64,000 nt of DNA from Amycolatopsis sp. 195334CR. GTDB lineage: Bacteria; Actinomycetota; Actinomycetes; Mycobacteriales; Pseudonocardiaceae. Below, in pieces: positions 24,134 through 33,933 of this stretch (positions within the stretch are counted from its first letter, which is position 1; every line of letters begins with the position of its first letter). Both the position numbers and the translations under genes were made by a program. The notes beneath the pieces were generated by a model. The model was not told the origin of the DNA, did not search any database, and was given only the letters and a program-made list of their open reading frames with translations. Location of the stretch: contig NZ_JAFJMJ010000001.1 in the NCBI RefSeq assembly GCF_017309385.1, positions 3,286,001 to 3,350,000 of the forward strand. Reading direction: 5' to 3'.

Positions 24134-25798
24134 ATGACTTCCAAGCCCGGTCTCCTTACCGGGGCGCTGCTCTCCGGGGTGCTCGGCTCGGTCCTGCTCG
24201 CCGTCGGCGGGGTGCTCCCCGTCGTCGGGGACGCGGCTCCCGGGTACGCCAGCGCGGCCCCGCTGATCGTGCTGGCGCTCCTCCCCGCCGCGCTCGCGGT
24301 GCTCGCCTTCACCCGCGGCCGCCCCACGCTGGCGGCCGGGGTGCTCGCCGGGACGGCCGTGCTCGCACCCGGCCGCCTCCTCCTCGACCTCCAGCTCCTC
24401 GTCGACCTCTCCACCGCCGCCCGCCCCGAGTTCCACGTGCCCGTCCAGCTGGAAGCCGGCACCGCCGGCCCCGGCCTGTGGGCACTGCTCGCCGGCCACG
24501 TGCTCACCGCCGCCGCGGGCATCGCCGCCGTGTACTTCGTGCGCCGCGAAGCCGAGGCCGAGGGCACGGACCTGCCCGGCGGCCCCCGCCTCGTGGTGCT
24601 CGCGATCGGGCTGACCGTCGTCGCCGGGGTCGGGCTGGTGATGGCGCCGTTCGAGTCCGCCGACCCCTACCTCCCCGCGCGCAACGCCTTCGAATCGCCG
24701 TGGCCGGTGCTCACCGGCGCCCTCTTCATCGCCTTCGCCATGCCGCTCGGCGCCGCGCTGGCCTTCGGCTCCGGCCTGCGCGCGGCCGCCAGGGGCAGCG
24801 TGCTCGGCCTCGCCGCCGGGGTGCTCGCGGTCGCCGTGCCGAACCTCATCGCCGGGTTCGCGGTCAAGGACGCCTCGGTCAGCGCGGGCCCGGTGGTGGC
24901 GATCGTCGCCGCGCTCGGGCTCGCCGCGCTCGCCGTCGCCCGTCAGGAAGGCACCCAGCAGAACGACGACCCCGACGTCGCCGAGGAAGCCAAGCTGCCC
25001 GGCAGCCGCCGCCTGGAGCTGGCGACCGGCGCGCTCGCCGTCCTCACCGCCGTGGCCGCCGCGCTCGGCGGACTGACCGCGCAGGTGAGCAGTTCCTCCC
25101 CGGCCATCGAGGCCCCCGAGTCGCCCGCGGCCCTGCTGCTCGTGGTTGCCGGTGTGCTGCTCGGAGTGCTCGGACTGGCCGTGCTCCTGCCCGGCCTCGG
25201 CGAGACCCTGCGTCCGGCGCTGTCCGTGGCCTGGGTCGTGGTGCCGCTCGCGGGCACGGCCGTGCTCGACACCGTGCTCACCGCCTCCCGCTTCGGCGGC
25301 GTGCTCAGCCCCGGCCCCGGCGTGACGTGGACCTCCATCGCGTTGTTCGCCGCGGTCGTCACCGGCATCTGCTCGGCCGTCGCGGGCATGGTCGAGCGCG
25401 AGAACGACGACGGCCGCCGCCCGGCGGGCAGCGCGACCACGCCGGTGGTCGCCGCGGCCGTGCTCGCCGTCGCCGCGTTCGCCACCCCGGTGGTCACCGC
25501 GCCCGACTACGACCCGCCCACCCTGGTCACCGGCTTCGGCGCGTCCTGGTGGGGCACGGTGATCGCGCTGGTGGCCGTGCTCGCCGCCTTGGCGCTCTCG
25601 TTGCGCAGCCGTCCGATGCGCGCGTTCGCCCTGCTGCTCGGCGTGCTCTTCGTCCTGGTCCTCCGCGCGGCCGAGTTGCCGCTCGTCGAACTGGACGGCG
25701 CCACCAGCGGTGCGGGCCTCTGGCTGGCTATCGCCGCCGTGATCGCCACGGCGATTTCCGCGGGATTCGTCACACGCGCCGCCGACGACGAGTCGTGA
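24134..25798 (+). CDS. large polytopic membrane protein, unknown
   Basis: A 554-residue Ala/Leu/Val-rich protein with about twelve or more hydrophobic helices and a central charged loop (RQEGTQQNDDPDVAEEAKLPG). It begins MTSKPGLLTGALLSGVLGS. No transporter signature is recognised. It lies just upstream of, and overlaps by four bases, a small B12-binding-like gene, then sucC. ATG 24134 is the first start after the repeat array. Confidence 0.8.
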   Translation: MTSKPGLLTGALLSGVLGSVLLAVGGVLPVVGDAAPGYASAAPLIVLALLPAALAVLAFTRGRPTLAAGVLAGTAVLAPGRLLLDLQLLVDLSTAARPEFHVPVQLEAGTAGPGLWALLAGHVLTAAAGIAAVYFVRREAEAEGTDLPGGPRLVVLAIGLTVVAGVGLVMAPFESADPYLPARNAFESPWPVLTGALFIAFAMPLGAALAFGSGLRAAARGSVLGLAAGVLAVAVPNLIAGFAVKDASVSAGPVVAIVAALGLAALAVARQEGTQQNDDPDVAEEAKLPGSRRLELATGALAVLTAVAAALGGLTAQVSSSSPAIEAPESPAALLLVVAGVLLGVLGLAVLLPGLGETLRPALSVAWVVVPLAGTAVLDTVLTASRFGGVLSPGPGVTWTSIALFAAVVTGICSAVAGMVERENDDGRRPAGSATTPVVAAAVLAVAAFATPVVTAPDYDPPTLVTGFGASWWGTVIALVAVLAALALSLRSRPMRAFALLLGVLFVLVLRAAELPLVELDGATSGAGLWLAIAAVIATAISAGFVTRAADDES

Positions 25799-26088
25799 CC
25801 GTTCCGCCGCGCGTGCTCCTCGCCGCCTTCGACGAAACCCCCGTGCTGGCCGAAGTAGCCAGGGCGCTGCGCGACGAAGGCATCGAGGTGATCTACGCGG
25901 GCGTGCTCGAAACCGCCGAAGAAGTCGTCAGCGCGGCCGAGCAGGAGGACCCCGCCGTGATCGCGGTTTCGCCGTCGGCGCCGGAAGTCGCGCTCGACGG
26001 TGTCGAAGTGGTCGGCTTCCGCACCGTTCAAGAAGGTGTCGACCGGGTGAAGATGGCCACAGGAGCGAGGTCACGGGCCCGTCGGTGA
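25795..26088 (+). CDS. short cobalamin-binding-like domain protein (degenerate)
   Basis: A 97-residue protein from a GTG at 25795 that overlaps the upstream stop (GTGA). The pattern RVLLAAFDETPVLAEVARALRDEGIEVIYAG resembles the first half of B12-binding domains of methylmalonyl-CoA mutase type. The cobalamin-ligand motif DxHxxG is absent (FDETPV), and the domain stops early. It probably keeps the fold but cannot bind B12 in the usual way. Function unknown. Confidence 0.6.
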   Translation: MTVPPRVLLAAFDETPVLAEVARALRDEGIEVIYAGVLETAEEVVSAAEQEDPAVIAVSPSAPEVALDGVEVVGFRTVQEGVDRVKMATGARSRARR

Positions 26089-26202
26089 CCGACTTCACCG
26101 GGTGCGGAGTCCACTACCGAACCGCAGGTCGCTAGGGTCGACTCGGCGAGAAAAGCCGCCAACGAAACCAGCACAGTGGCGTGTCGTCAGGAGACTGGAG
26201 TA

Positions 26203-27372
26203 GTGGACCTTTACGAATACCAGGCGAGGGATCTCTTCGCCGCCCACGGTGTACCGGTGTTGTCCGGTGCCGTGGCCCATACGCCCGAAGAAGCCCACGC
26301 GACGGCCGCGGAGATCGGTGGCCAGGTGGTCGTCAAGGCCCAGGTCAAGACGGGCGGCCGTGGCAAGGCCGGTGGCGTGAAGCTCGCCGACACCGCCGAT
26401 GAGGCCAAGGAGAAGGCGCAAGCCATCCTCGGCATGGACATCAAGGGCCACACCGTGCACCGCGTGCTGGTGGCCGAAGCCTCGGACATCGCCGAGGAGT
26501 ACTACTTCTCCTTCCTGCTGGACCGCGCGAACCGCACCTTCCTCGCGATGGCGTCGGCCGAGGGCGGCGTGGAGATCGAGCAGCTCGCGGTGGAGCGCCC
26601 CGAAGCGCTGGCCAAGATCCCGGTCGACGCGATCACCGGGGTGGACAAGGCCAAGGCCGTGGAGATCCTGACCGCGGGCAAGTTCCCGGAGAAGGTCGTC
26701 GACGAGGCCGCCGACGTGGTGGTCAAGCTCTGGGAGACCTTCGTCTCCGAGGACGCCACCCTGGTCGAGGTCAACCCGCTGGTCCGCGACCCGCAGGACA
26801 AGATCATCGCCCTCGACGGCAAGGTCACCCTCGACGAGAACGCCTCGTTCCGCCAGCCGGGCCACGACGCGCTCGTCGACAAGCAGGCCGAGGACCCGCT
26901 GGAGGCCAAGGCCAAGGCGAAGGACCTCAACTACGTCAAGCTCGACGGCGAGGTCGGCATCATCGGCAACGGCGCGGGCCTCGTGATGTCCACTTTGGAC
27001 GTCGTGGCCTACGCGGGCGAGAAGCACGGCGGCGTGAAGCCGGCCAACTTCCTCGACATCGGTGGCGGCGCCTCGGCCGAGGTGATGGCCGCCGGGCTGG
27101 ACGTCATCCTCGGCGACCCGGCCGTGAAGAGCGTCTTCGTCAACGTCTTCGGTGGCATCACCGCGTGCGACGCGGTGGCCAACGGCATCGTCGAAGCGCT
27201 GAAGATCCTCGGTGACGAAGCGGCCAAGCCGCTCGTCGTGCGGCTCGACGGCAACAACGTCGAAGAGGGCAGGCAGATCCTGGCCGAGGCGAACCACCCG
27301 CTGGTGACCGTGGTGGACACTATGGACAACGCGGCTGACAAGGCTGCCGAGCTCGCAGCGGCAGGGGCGTGA
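26203..27372 (+). CDS. sucC: succinate-CoA ligase (ADP-forming), beta subunit
   Basis: A 389-residue ATP-grasp protein. The N-terminus [18 protein letters not shown], the nucleotide-binding [19 protein letters not shown], and the C-terminal [16 protein letters not shown] are diagnostic. With SucD it makes ATP while converting succinyl-CoA to succinate in the TCA cycle. The GTG start at 26203 follows AGGAG. One base separates its stop from sucD. Confidence 0.98.
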   Translation: MDLYEYQARDLFAAHGVPVLSGAVAHTPEEAHATAAEIGGQVVVKAQVKTGGRGKAGGVKLADTADEAKEKAQAILGMDIKGHTVHRVLVAEASDIAEEYYFSFLLDRANRTFLAMASAEGGVEIEQLAVERPEALAKIPVDAITGVDKAKAVEILTAGKFPEKVVDEAADVVVKLWETFVSEDATLVEVNPLVRDPQDKIIALDGKVTLDENASFRQPGHDALVDKQAEDPLEAKAKAKDLNYVKLDGEVGIIGNGAGLVMSTLDVVAYAGEKHGGVKPANFLDIGGGASAEVMAAGLDVILGDPAVKSVFVNVFGGITACDAVANGIVEALKILGDEAAKPLVVRLDGNNVEEGRQILAEANHPLVTVVDTMDNAADKAAELAAAGA

Positions 27373-27373
27373 G

Positions 27374-28264
27374 ATGTCGATCTTCCTGAACGAGAACAGC
27401 AAGGTCATCGTGCAGGGCCTGACCGGGTCCGAGGGCACCAAGCACGCGACCAAGATGATCAAGTCCGGCACCAACATCGTGGGTGGCGTGAACGCCCGCA
27501 AGGCCGGCCAGACGGTGACCATCGAGGGCAAGGAGCTCAAGGTCTTCGGCACCGTCGAGGAGGCCATCAAGGAGACCGGCGCCGACGTCTCGGTCGTCTT
27601 CGTGCCGCCGAAGTTCGCCAAGGACGCCGTGGTCGAGGCCATCGACGCGGAGATCGGCCTGGCCGTGGTGATCACCGAGGGCATCCCGGTGCACGACTCG
27701 GCGTACTTCTGGGCGCACGCGGTCGCCAAGGGCAACAAGACCCGGATCATCGGGCCGAACTGCCCCGGCGTGATCAGCCCCGGCAAGTCGAACGCGGGCA
27801 TCATCCCGGCGAACATCACCGGCCCCGGCAAGATCGGCCTGGTGTCCAAGTCGGGCACGCTGACCTACCAGATGATGTACGAGCTGCGCGACATCGGTTT
27901 CACCACCGCGGTCGGCATCGGCGGTGACCCGGTCATCGGCACCACGCACATCGACGCGCTCGCGGCCTTCCAGGAGGACGCGGACACCGAGGTCATCGTG
28001 ATGATCGGTGAGATCGGTGGCGACGCCGAGGAGCGGGCCGCGGACTACATCAAGGCCAACGTGACCAAGCCGGTCGTCGGCTATGTCGCGGGCTTCACCG
28101 CGCCCGAGGGCAAGACCATGGGCCACGCGGGCGCGATCGTCTCCGGTTCGTCCGGGACCGCGGCCGCGAAGAAGGAGGCCCTCGAGGCCGCCGGCGTGAA
28201 GGTCGGCAAGACGCCGACCGAGACCGCCAACCTCGCGCGCGAGCTGTACAACAGCCTGCACTGA
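27374..28264 (+). CDS. sucD: succinate-CoA ligase, alpha subunit
   Basis: A 296-residue subunit that binds CoA and carries the phosphohistidine. The CoA-binding N-terminus ([15 protein letters not shown]), [11 protein letters not shown], and the active-site His251 in [13 protein letters not shown] are present. It forms the complex with SucC encoded directly upstream. A strong intrinsic terminator follows. Confidence 0.98.
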   Translation: MSIFLNENSKVIVQGLTGSEGTKHATKMIKSGTNIVGGVNARKAGQTVTIEGKELKVFGTVEEAIKETGADVSVVFVPPKFAKDAVVEAIDAEIGLAVVITEGIPVHDSAYFWAHAVAKGNKTRIIGPNCPGVISPGKSNAGIIPANITGPGKIGLVSKSGTLTYQMMYELRDIGFTTAVGIGGDPVIGTTHIDALAAFQEDADTEVIVMIGEIGGDAEERAADYIKANVTKPVVGYVAGFTAPEGKTMGHAGAIVSGSSGTAAAKKEALEAAGVKVGKTPTETANLARELYNSLH

Positions 28265-28283
28265 GCCCAGCGCTCCCAGACCG

Positions 28284-28315
28284 AGGCCGGGCACCCGATC
28301 GGGTGCCCGGCCTTT
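28284..28315 (+). terminator. sucCD terminator
   Basis: A perfect 30-nt palindrome (arms AGGCCGGGCACCCGA at 28284-28298 and its complement at 28299-28313) followed by TTTG, 20 nt after the sucD stop. Confidence 0.92.
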
Positions 28316-28471
28316 GTCGTGATCGGTGCCGGGGGTGACGAAACCATTTCGGGCGCCGGAACGTCTGAGCCAGCGGGCGGGCCAGCGCCGCTGGTGCGCT
28401 AGCGTTCAGTAACCACAAGCCGCCTCTTTTGCCACACGCCGAGTGGCCGGTCGGACGACAGGAGAACACGG

Positions 28472-29347
28472 ATGTCCTTTCCCAGCAGTGGGCCTGGTTA
28501 CCCTCCGCAGGGTGGCGGCCCCCACAATCCCCAGGGACCGGGTACCGGGTCGTTCCCGCCGGTCGGCCCGCCGCCGCAACAGCAGCAGCAGTTGCAGGCC
28601 GGGGCGCTGAACTTCGCGGTCATCCTCGCGCTGGCCGTGTCGGTGCTGGGCCTGGTGCAGTACTTCGTCGGCTTCTCGGACGAGGCGTCGCCCGCCACCG
28701 AGTCGACCACCTGGTTCCTGGTCGGCGGCCTGCTCGCCGCGCTGCGCGTGCTGCCGAACGCGCCGAAGGTGCTGCCGTTCGCCGCGCTGATCAGCGTGCT
28801 GGGTGCGCTGCAGGCGCTGGACCACGTGATCGGTTACGGGGAGAACGACACCGTTCCCGGCATCATCACGGTGATCGTCATCCTCGGTTTCCTGCAGCTG
28901 CTCGCCGCGGTGGCGGCGCTGCTGTTCGACTACAACGTGCTGAAGCTGCCCACGCCGCAGCCGCAGGGCGCGCCGCAGCAGCCGCAGTTCGGCCCGCCGA
29001 CCGGGCAGCAGCCCGCGCAGCCGGGTCAGCCCGGGCAGCCGGGGCAGCCGGGTCAGCCTGGTCAGTACGCGCCGCAGCAGCCGCAGTTCGGTGGCCCGCC
29101 GCCCGCCTCGTCGCAGCAGACCACGCAGTACGCGCCCACCGGCGGCAACCAGCCCGACTCGGGCGGCTTCGCGGCGCCGACGCAGTACTCGACCCCGGTC
29201 ACGCCGCCGCCCCCCGGGCAGCAGTCGACCACCTACGCGCCGCAGCAGGGCCAGTTCTTCCAGTCCGGCGGTTCGGGTTCTTCGGAGTCCGGTGGGCAGC
29301 AGTCCCCGGGCACCCCGCCGGGCGGGTTCGGCAAGCCCAGCAGCTGA
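28472..29347 (+). CDS. 34-kDa-antigen family membrane protein (DUF5336)
   Basis: A 291-residue protein. The N-terminus is Gly/Pro/Gln-rich. Four hydrophobic helices follow (about 47-66, 79-92, 98-112 and 129-150). The long C-terminal tail has Gln/Pro/Gly repeats, including five GQP units in QPGQPGQPGQPGQPGQYAP. The layout and position after sucCD match Rv0954, the 34-kDa antigenic protein, which has been linked to the divisome. The function here is inferred from that homology. Confidence 0.85.
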   Translation: MSFPSSGPGYPPQGGGPHNPQGPGTGSFPPVGPPPQQQQQLQAGALNFAVILALAVSVLGLVQYFVGFSDEASPATESTTWFLVGGLLAALRVLPNAPKVLPFAALISVLGALQALDHVIGYGENDTVPGIITVIVILGFLQLLAAVAALLFDYNVLKLPTPQPQGAPQQPQFGPPTGQQPAQPGQPGQPGQPGQPGQYAPQQPQFGGPPPASSQQTTQYAPTGGNQPDSGGFAAPTQYSTPVTPPPPGQQSTTYAPQQGQFFQSGGSGSSESGGQQSPGTPPGGFGKPSS

Positions 29348-29362
29348 TCCCCGGTCCGATCG

Positions 29363-29394
29363 AAGGCCACCCGCGTGCGCGCGGGTGGCCTTTT
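29363..29394 (+). terminator. intrinsic terminator
   Basis: AAGGCCACCCGCG (29363-29375) pairs with CGCGGGTGGCCTT (29380-29392), followed by TT, 15 nt after the DUF5336 gene. Confidence 0.92.
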
Positions 29395-29489
29395 CGCTGT
29401 GCCCCGACCGGGTGGCTGTGGCTGGTGCCATTTTCGATCAACGGCGTGGCTCACCCGGATGGCCCAGCCTGGATGCGAGGGTCAGCGGT

Positions 29490-31025
29490 ATGCAGGTGCT
29501 CACCACTGGGCCGGACGGCGCCGAGCGGCTGAGCGACCACGGCACGCACGAGGAGGTCACCGGGGCGGCTCGGTTCCGCGTGCTCCTGGTCGCCGCCGTG
29601 CTCCCGCTGCTCGCCGGCTACACGCTGGCCGCCGGTTCGGTGGCCGCGGTGGTCGGCCTCGCCCCCGGTTCGGGGTTCAGCATCAGTGGTGCGCTGCGGG
29701 GTGGTGGTCCGGCCTGGCTGGCCACGCAGCAGGTGCCGCTCGGTCTCGGCGGGGCCCCGCTCGGGGTGCTGCCGCTGCTGCCGACGATCTTGCTCCTGCT
29801 GCTGGTGGCCAAGGTCGCGTCGAGCGCCACGCGCAAGCTCGGGCACGTCGACGCCACGCACGCGCTCGGCGTGGTCGGGGTGATCGCGTGCGCGCACGCC
29901 ACCGCCGGGGTCACCGTCGCGGTGCTGTGCAGCGGTACGGAGGTGGAAGTCGAACCGCTGACCGCGTTCCTGCTGCCGGGCGTGCTGTCCGGGGCGGCCG
30001 CGGCGGCCGGGGTGCTCGCCCGCTGCGGGGTGCCGGAACCGGTGCGGCAGTACGTCGACCCGGTCGCGGTGCGCGGGCTGCGTGCCGGCGTGCTCGGGCT
30101 GGTGGCGCTGCTGGTGGCAGGGGCGCTGGTCACGCTGCTCGGGTTCGGCCTGTCCGTGCCGGAGACCATGCGGTTGTTCGACGCCGAGACGGCCGGCAGC
30201 GGGGCGGGCATGCTGCTGGTTTCCGTGGTGTACCTGCCGAACGCGGTGGTGGCCGGGCTGTCCTTCGCGGCCGGGCCGGGGTTCTCGATCGGTGCGGTGA
30301 ACATCACGCCGTTCGCCTTCGACGGCGGGCCGGTGCCCGCGCTGCCGCTCCTCGCGGCGTTGCCGGAGGCGCAGGCGGCCTGGTGGCCCGCGTTGCTGGT
30401 GCTGCCCGCGCTCGCCGGCGCGCTGAGCGGCTGGACGTTGCGCCGCTGCGACCCGGACCCGCTGGTCCGCGTGCGCGCGGCGGCGATCGCCGGTGCCACG
30501 GCCGGGTTCGGCTGCGTGCTGCTGGGGACGTTCGCCGGTGGGCGGTTCGGGGACGCGTTGTTCGACCCGGTGACCGTGCCGATCGCGTTGTTCTCGCTGG
30601 CCGGTTCGTGCTGGGTGGCGCTCCCGGCGGCGGCGGTGGCCTGGCTGACCGGCAGCACCGGGCCGGTGGCGCCCGCGCCCGACGACATCCCGGGCGACGA
30701 CGCCATCACGGAAGTCTTCGACGCCATCCAAGACGACGACACCGCCGAAGCTTCCGACACCTCCGACACCTCCGACACCGACGAGGATCCCGAGGAAGAA
30801 CCGGACGACTCCGCCGACTCCGCCGAGGAATCGGCCGCCACCGGCGCGACCGACGAAGCCGACTGGACCGGCGCGCCCGACGAAGGCGACTGGGCCGGTG
30901 AAGCCGACCGGGCCGGTGAAGCCGCCGTGGCGGACTGGGCCGAGGAAGCCATCGCGACCGACGAAGCAGACGTGGCCGAGGAGCCCGCTCCGGGTGCCTC
31001 CGAGGAGCCCGAGCGCCGCGACTAG
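29490..31025 (+). CDS. PerM-like polytopic membrane protein (DUF6350)
   Basis: A 511-residue protein. About ten membrane helices occupy residues 28-385. It then ends in a ~115-residue very acidic tail built of Asp/Glu/Ala/Thr repeats (DTSDTSDTDEDPEEEPDDSADSAEE, then recurrent EADWAGE/ATDEAD-like units). Position between the 34-kDa-antigen gene and purN matches Rv0955 (PerM), an integral membrane protein needed for division under stress in M. tuberculosis. The acidic tail looks unusually long. ATG 29490 is used. Confidence 0.85.
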   Translation: MQVLTTGPDGAERLSDHGTHEEVTGAARFRVLLVAAVLPLLAGYTLAAGSVAAVVGLAPGSGFSISGALRGGGPAWLATQQVPLGLGGAPLGVLPLLPTILLLLLVAKVASSATRKLGHVDATHALGVVGVIACAHATAGVTVAVLCSGTEVEVEPLTAFLLPGVLSGAAAAAGVLARCGVPEPVRQYVDPVAVRGLRAGVLGLVALLVAGALVTLLGFGLSVPETMRLFDAETAGSGAGMLLVSVVYLPNAVVAGLSFAAGPGFSIGAVNITPFAFDGGPVPALPLLAALPEAQAAWWPALLVLPALAGALSGWTLRRCDPDPLVRVRAAAIAGATAGFGCVLLGTFAGGRFGDALFDPVTVPIALFSLAGSCWVALPAAAVAWLTGSTGPVAPAPDDIPGDDAITEVFDAIQDDDTAEASDTSDTSDTDEDPEEEPDDSADSAEESAATGATDEADWTGAPDEGDWAGEADRAGEAAVADWAEEAIATDEADVAEEPAPGASEEPERRD

Positions 31026-31087
31026 GCTGGGCGTGCCCAGGTCAATGGCCATGTGCCCGAGCAAGGAGACCCGTTCTGCCTAGTCGG

Positions 31088-31705
31088 TTGGAGCTGCCCA
31101 CCCCGGCCAGGGTGGTGGTGCTCGCCTCGGGGTCCGGAACCCTGTTGCAGGCCTTGCTCGACGAATCCGCCCGCCCCGGTTTCGGCGCGACGGTGGTCGC
31201 CGTCGGCGCCGACCGCACCGGGATCGAGGCACTCGCCCGTGCCGATCGCGCGTCCGTGCCGTACTTCACCGTGCGCGTCGCCGACCACCCCGATCGCGCG
31301 GCCTGGGACAAGGCGCTGACCGAAGCGGTCGCTGCCTACCGGCCCGATCTGGTGGTCTCCGCCGGGTTCATGAAGATCCTCGGCGAGCAGTTCCTGGCGC
31401 GCTTCGAGAACCGGGTGCTCAACACGCACCCGGCGCTGCTGCCCTCCTTCCCCGGCATGCACGCGGTCGCCGACGCGCTCGCCGCCGGGGTGAAGGTCAC
31501 CGGGTCCACCGTGCACTTCGTGGACGCCGGCATGGACACCGGCCCGATCATCGCCCAGGAGGCGGTGGTGGTGGAGGAGTCCGACACCGAGGACCGGCTG
31601 CACGAGCGGATCAAGTCGGTGGAACGGCGGCTGCTGGTGGACGTGGTCGCGAAGCTGTGCCGTGCGGGCTGCACGGTGGACGGACGGAAGGTGAGTTTCA
31701 GGTGA
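31088..31705 (+). CDS. purN: phosphoribosylglycinamide formyltransferase
   Basis: A 205-residue enzyme that formylates GAR with 10-formyl-THF in purine synthesis. [16 protein letters not shown] opens it; active-site motifs are [16 protein letters not shown] and [20 protein letters not shown] 31088 is the first standard start in this frame. AGGAG lies 20 nt before it, but exactly 7 nt before an in-frame CTG at 31076, so the true start may be CTG. The stop overlaps the purH start (GTGA). Confidence 0.95.
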   Translation: MELPTPARVVVLASGSGTLLQALLDESARPGFGATVVAVGADRTGIEALARADRASVPYFTVRVADHPDRAAWDKALTEAVAAYRPDLVVSAGFMKILGEQFLARFENRVLNTHPALLPSFPGMHAVADALAAGVKVTGSTVHFVDAGMDTGPIIAQEAVVVEESDTEDRLHERIKSVERRLLVDVVAKLCRAGCTVDGRKVSFR

Positions 31706-33261
31706 GCGAGCCGGGGCGGAAGCCGGTCAAGCGGGCGCTGATCGGCGTTTCGGACAAGGCAGGACTGCTGGAACTGGCGACCGGCCTGCACGCCGCCGGG
31801 GTGGAGATCGTGTCCACCGGCGGCACCGCGAAGGTGATCGCGGACGCCGGTGTGCCGGTCACCCCGGTCGAGGAGGTGACCGGGTTCCCCGAGTCGCTCG
31901 ACGGCCGGGTCAAGACGCTGCACCCGCGGGTGCACGCCGGGCTGCTCGCCGACCGGGACCGCGCCGAGCACGTGGCGCAGCTGAAGCAGCTCGACATCGC
32001 GCCGTTCGACCTGCTGGTGGTGAACCTCTACCCGTTCCAGCAGACGGTGGCCTCGGGTGCCTCGTTCGAGGACTGCGTGGAGAACATCGACATCGGCGGC
32101 CCGGCGATGGTGCGGGCCGCGGCGAAGAACCACGGCAGCGTGGCCGTCGTGGTGGACCCGGCGCGCTACGACTGGGTGCTGGAGAACGTGCGCGACGGCG
32201 GGTTCGACCAGGAGGACCGCAAGCGCCTCGCGGCGGCCGCCTACGCGCACACGGCGTCCTACGACATCGCCGTGGCCAACTGGTTCGCCACCGCCTACGC
32301 CCCGGCCGACGACGCCGGTTTCCCCGACTTCAAGGGCGCTTCCTGGGAACGCGCCGACGTGCTGCGCTACGGCGAGAACCCGCACCAGGAGGCCGCGCTG
32401 TACCGGCACTGGAGCGGCGGCGGGATCGCGCACGCCGAGCAGCTGCACGGCAAAGCCATGTCCTACAACAACTACGTCGACGCCGATGCCGCGCGCCGCG
32501 CGGCCTACGACTTCGACGAGCCCGCCGTGGCGATCATCAAGCACGCCAACCCGTGCGGCATCGCGGTCGGAGTCGACGTCGCCGAGGCGCACCGCAAGGC
32601 GCACGCCTGCGACCCGGTTTCGGCCTACGGTGGGGTGATCGCCACGAACCGCCCGGTCACCCTGGCCGCCGCCGAGCAGATCGCGGACATCTTCACCGAG
32701 GTGCTGGTGGCGCCCGCGTTCGACGAGGACGCGCTGGAAGTGTTGACGCGCAAGAAGAACATCCGGCTGCTGCGCCTGCCGGAGGCCGCGGCGTCCCGGC
32801 TCGAGGAGCGGCCGATCTCCGGCGGTCTCCTGGTGCAGGCGGCGGACCGGATCGACGCCGAGGGCGACAACCCGGCGAACTGGACGCTGGCCACCGGTGA
32901 GGCGGTCGACGAGGCGACGCTGGCGGACCTGGAGTTCGCCTGGCGCGCGGTGCGCGCGGTGAAGTCGAACGCGATCCTGCTGGCGCACGACCGGGCCACC
33001 GTCGGCGCGGGCATGGGCCAGGTGAACCGGGTCGACTCGGCGCGGCTCGCGGTGGCGCGCGCCGGTGACCGGGCCAAGGGCGCGGTGGCTTCCTCCGACG
33101 CGTTCTTCCCCTTCCCGGACGGACTGGAAGTGCTGATCGAGGCCGGGGTGCGCGCGGTGGTGCAGCCGGGCGGCTCGGTGCGCGACGCCGAGGTGATCGC
33201 CGCGGCGGAGGCCGCCGGCGTCACGGTGTACCTCACCGGCACGCGGCACTTCGCGCACTGA
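31702..33261 (+). CDS. purH: bifunctional AICAR formyltransferase / IMP cyclohydrolase
   Basis: A 519-residue enzyme for the last two steps of IMP synthesis. The N-terminal cyclohydrolase (MGS-like) domain has [16 protein letters not shown] and STGGTAKVI. The C-terminal formyltransferase has [30 protein letters not shown] and the final GSVRDAEVI...[10 protein letters not shown]. It is translationally coupled to purN. Confidence 0.98.
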   Translation: MSEPGRKPVKRALIGVSDKAGLLELATGLHAAGVEIVSTGGTAKVIADAGVPVTPVEEVTGFPESLDGRVKTLHPRVHAGLLADRDRAEHVAQLKQLDIAPFDLLVVNLYPFQQTVASGASFEDCVENIDIGGPAMVRAAAKNHGSVAVVVDPARYDWVLENVRDGGFDQEDRKRLAAAAYAHTASYDIAVANWFATAYAPADDAGFPDFKGASWERADVLRYGENPHQEAALYRHWSGGGIAHAEQLHGKAMSYNNYVDADAARRAAYDFDEPAVAIIKHANPCGIAVGVDVAEAHRKAHACDPVSAYGGVIATNRPVTLAAAEQIADIFTEVLVAPAFDEDALEVLTRKKNIRLLRLPEAAASRLEERPISGGLLVQAADRIDAEGDNPANWTLATGEAVDEATLADLEFAWRAVRAVKSNAILLAHDRATVGAGMGQVNRVDSARLAVARAGDRAKGAVASSDAFFPFPDGLEVLIEAGVRAVVQPGGSVRDAEVIAAAEAAGVTVYLTGTRHFAH

Positions 33262-33262
33262 G

Positions 33263-33928
33263 ATGGGGTACCCGCAGCAGCCCGGTTGGGGCTACGGCTA
33301 CCCACCGCAACCGCCGCCGAGGAAGAAGAGCAGGCTGGGACTGGTCCTCGGCCTGGTCTTCGGCGGCTTGCTGCTGCTGGGGATCTCCATCCCGCTGGTG
33401 CTGTTCGCCATCGAGTACAACGAGTCGGTGGGCGGCCCGGGCTCCCCGAGCCAGGCGGCGCCCGAATGCCAGCTGCCCGAACAGGTGACGGCCAAGTACC
33501 ACGCGTCGTCACTGAGCGGCGGCCGCGACGAAACCGTGGCGACCGGGGGCCTGCGGCAGGTCAACTGCGGCTGGGCGCCGTCCCCGGAGGAGACGGTCCA
33601 CTTCCGGTCGGTGACCTTGTACATCAACCAGTACACCGGCCGGGACGGCGAGCAGGAGGCCGCCGAGTCCTTCGAACAGCAGCCGCGCGAACCTGGCGCG
33701 GTGGAGGTCGAGGGGCTCGGAGACCGGGCGTACCTGGTGCCGGTCACCGGTAGCAGCTCCTACAGCGGTGCGGAAGTCCGTGTGCTGAAGGGGAACACCC
33801 AGTTCAGCCTGAACTACACGGGCTGGGACAAGGAGTTCTGGTTCTTCGGCACGGCCAAGATCCCGCAGCCACAGGCGGACGAGGCAGCCAAGGCGTTCGC
33901 CACCGGGATCGCCGCGAACCTGGGCTAG
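33263..33928 (+). CDS. membrane-anchored secreted protein, unknown
   Basis: A 221-residue protein. A Pro/Gly/Tyr-rich cytoplasmic N-terminus (MGYPQQPGWGYGYPPQPPPRKK) leads to one membrane helix (LGLVLGLVFGGLLLLGISIPLVLFA). A ~170-residue external domain with two Cys follows (ECQLPEQ and VNCGWAP). The layout is that of DUF3558-like anchored proteins, but I cannot assign a family. It starts one base after the purH stop and may be in the same transcript. Confidence 0.75.
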   Translation: MGYPQQPGWGYGYPPQPPPRKKSRLGLVLGLVFGGLLLLGISIPLVLFAIEYNESVGGPGSPSQAAPECQLPEQVTAKYHASSLSGGRDETVATGGLRQVNCGWAPSPEETVHFRSVTLYINQYTGRDGEQEAAESFEQQPREPGAVEVEGLGDRAYLVPVTGSSSYSGAEVRVLKGNTQFSLNYTGWDKEFWFFGTAKIPQPQADEAAKAFATGIAANLG

Positions 33929-33933
33929 CCCCG

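Noticed and set aside
23443..24499. Several open frames over the repeat array, including a 289-codon minus-strand frame ending at 23630
   Set aside because: All frames are open because of repeat composition and GC content; products are low-complexity, and the long one is mostly antisense to the gene at 24134. The coincidence with the terminator is noted in the findings.
28429..29532. 367-codon plus-strand frame overlapping the 34-kDa-antigen gene
   Set aside because: It is an alternative frame of the Gln/Pro-rich gene; the annotated frame has helices, repeats and syntenic support.
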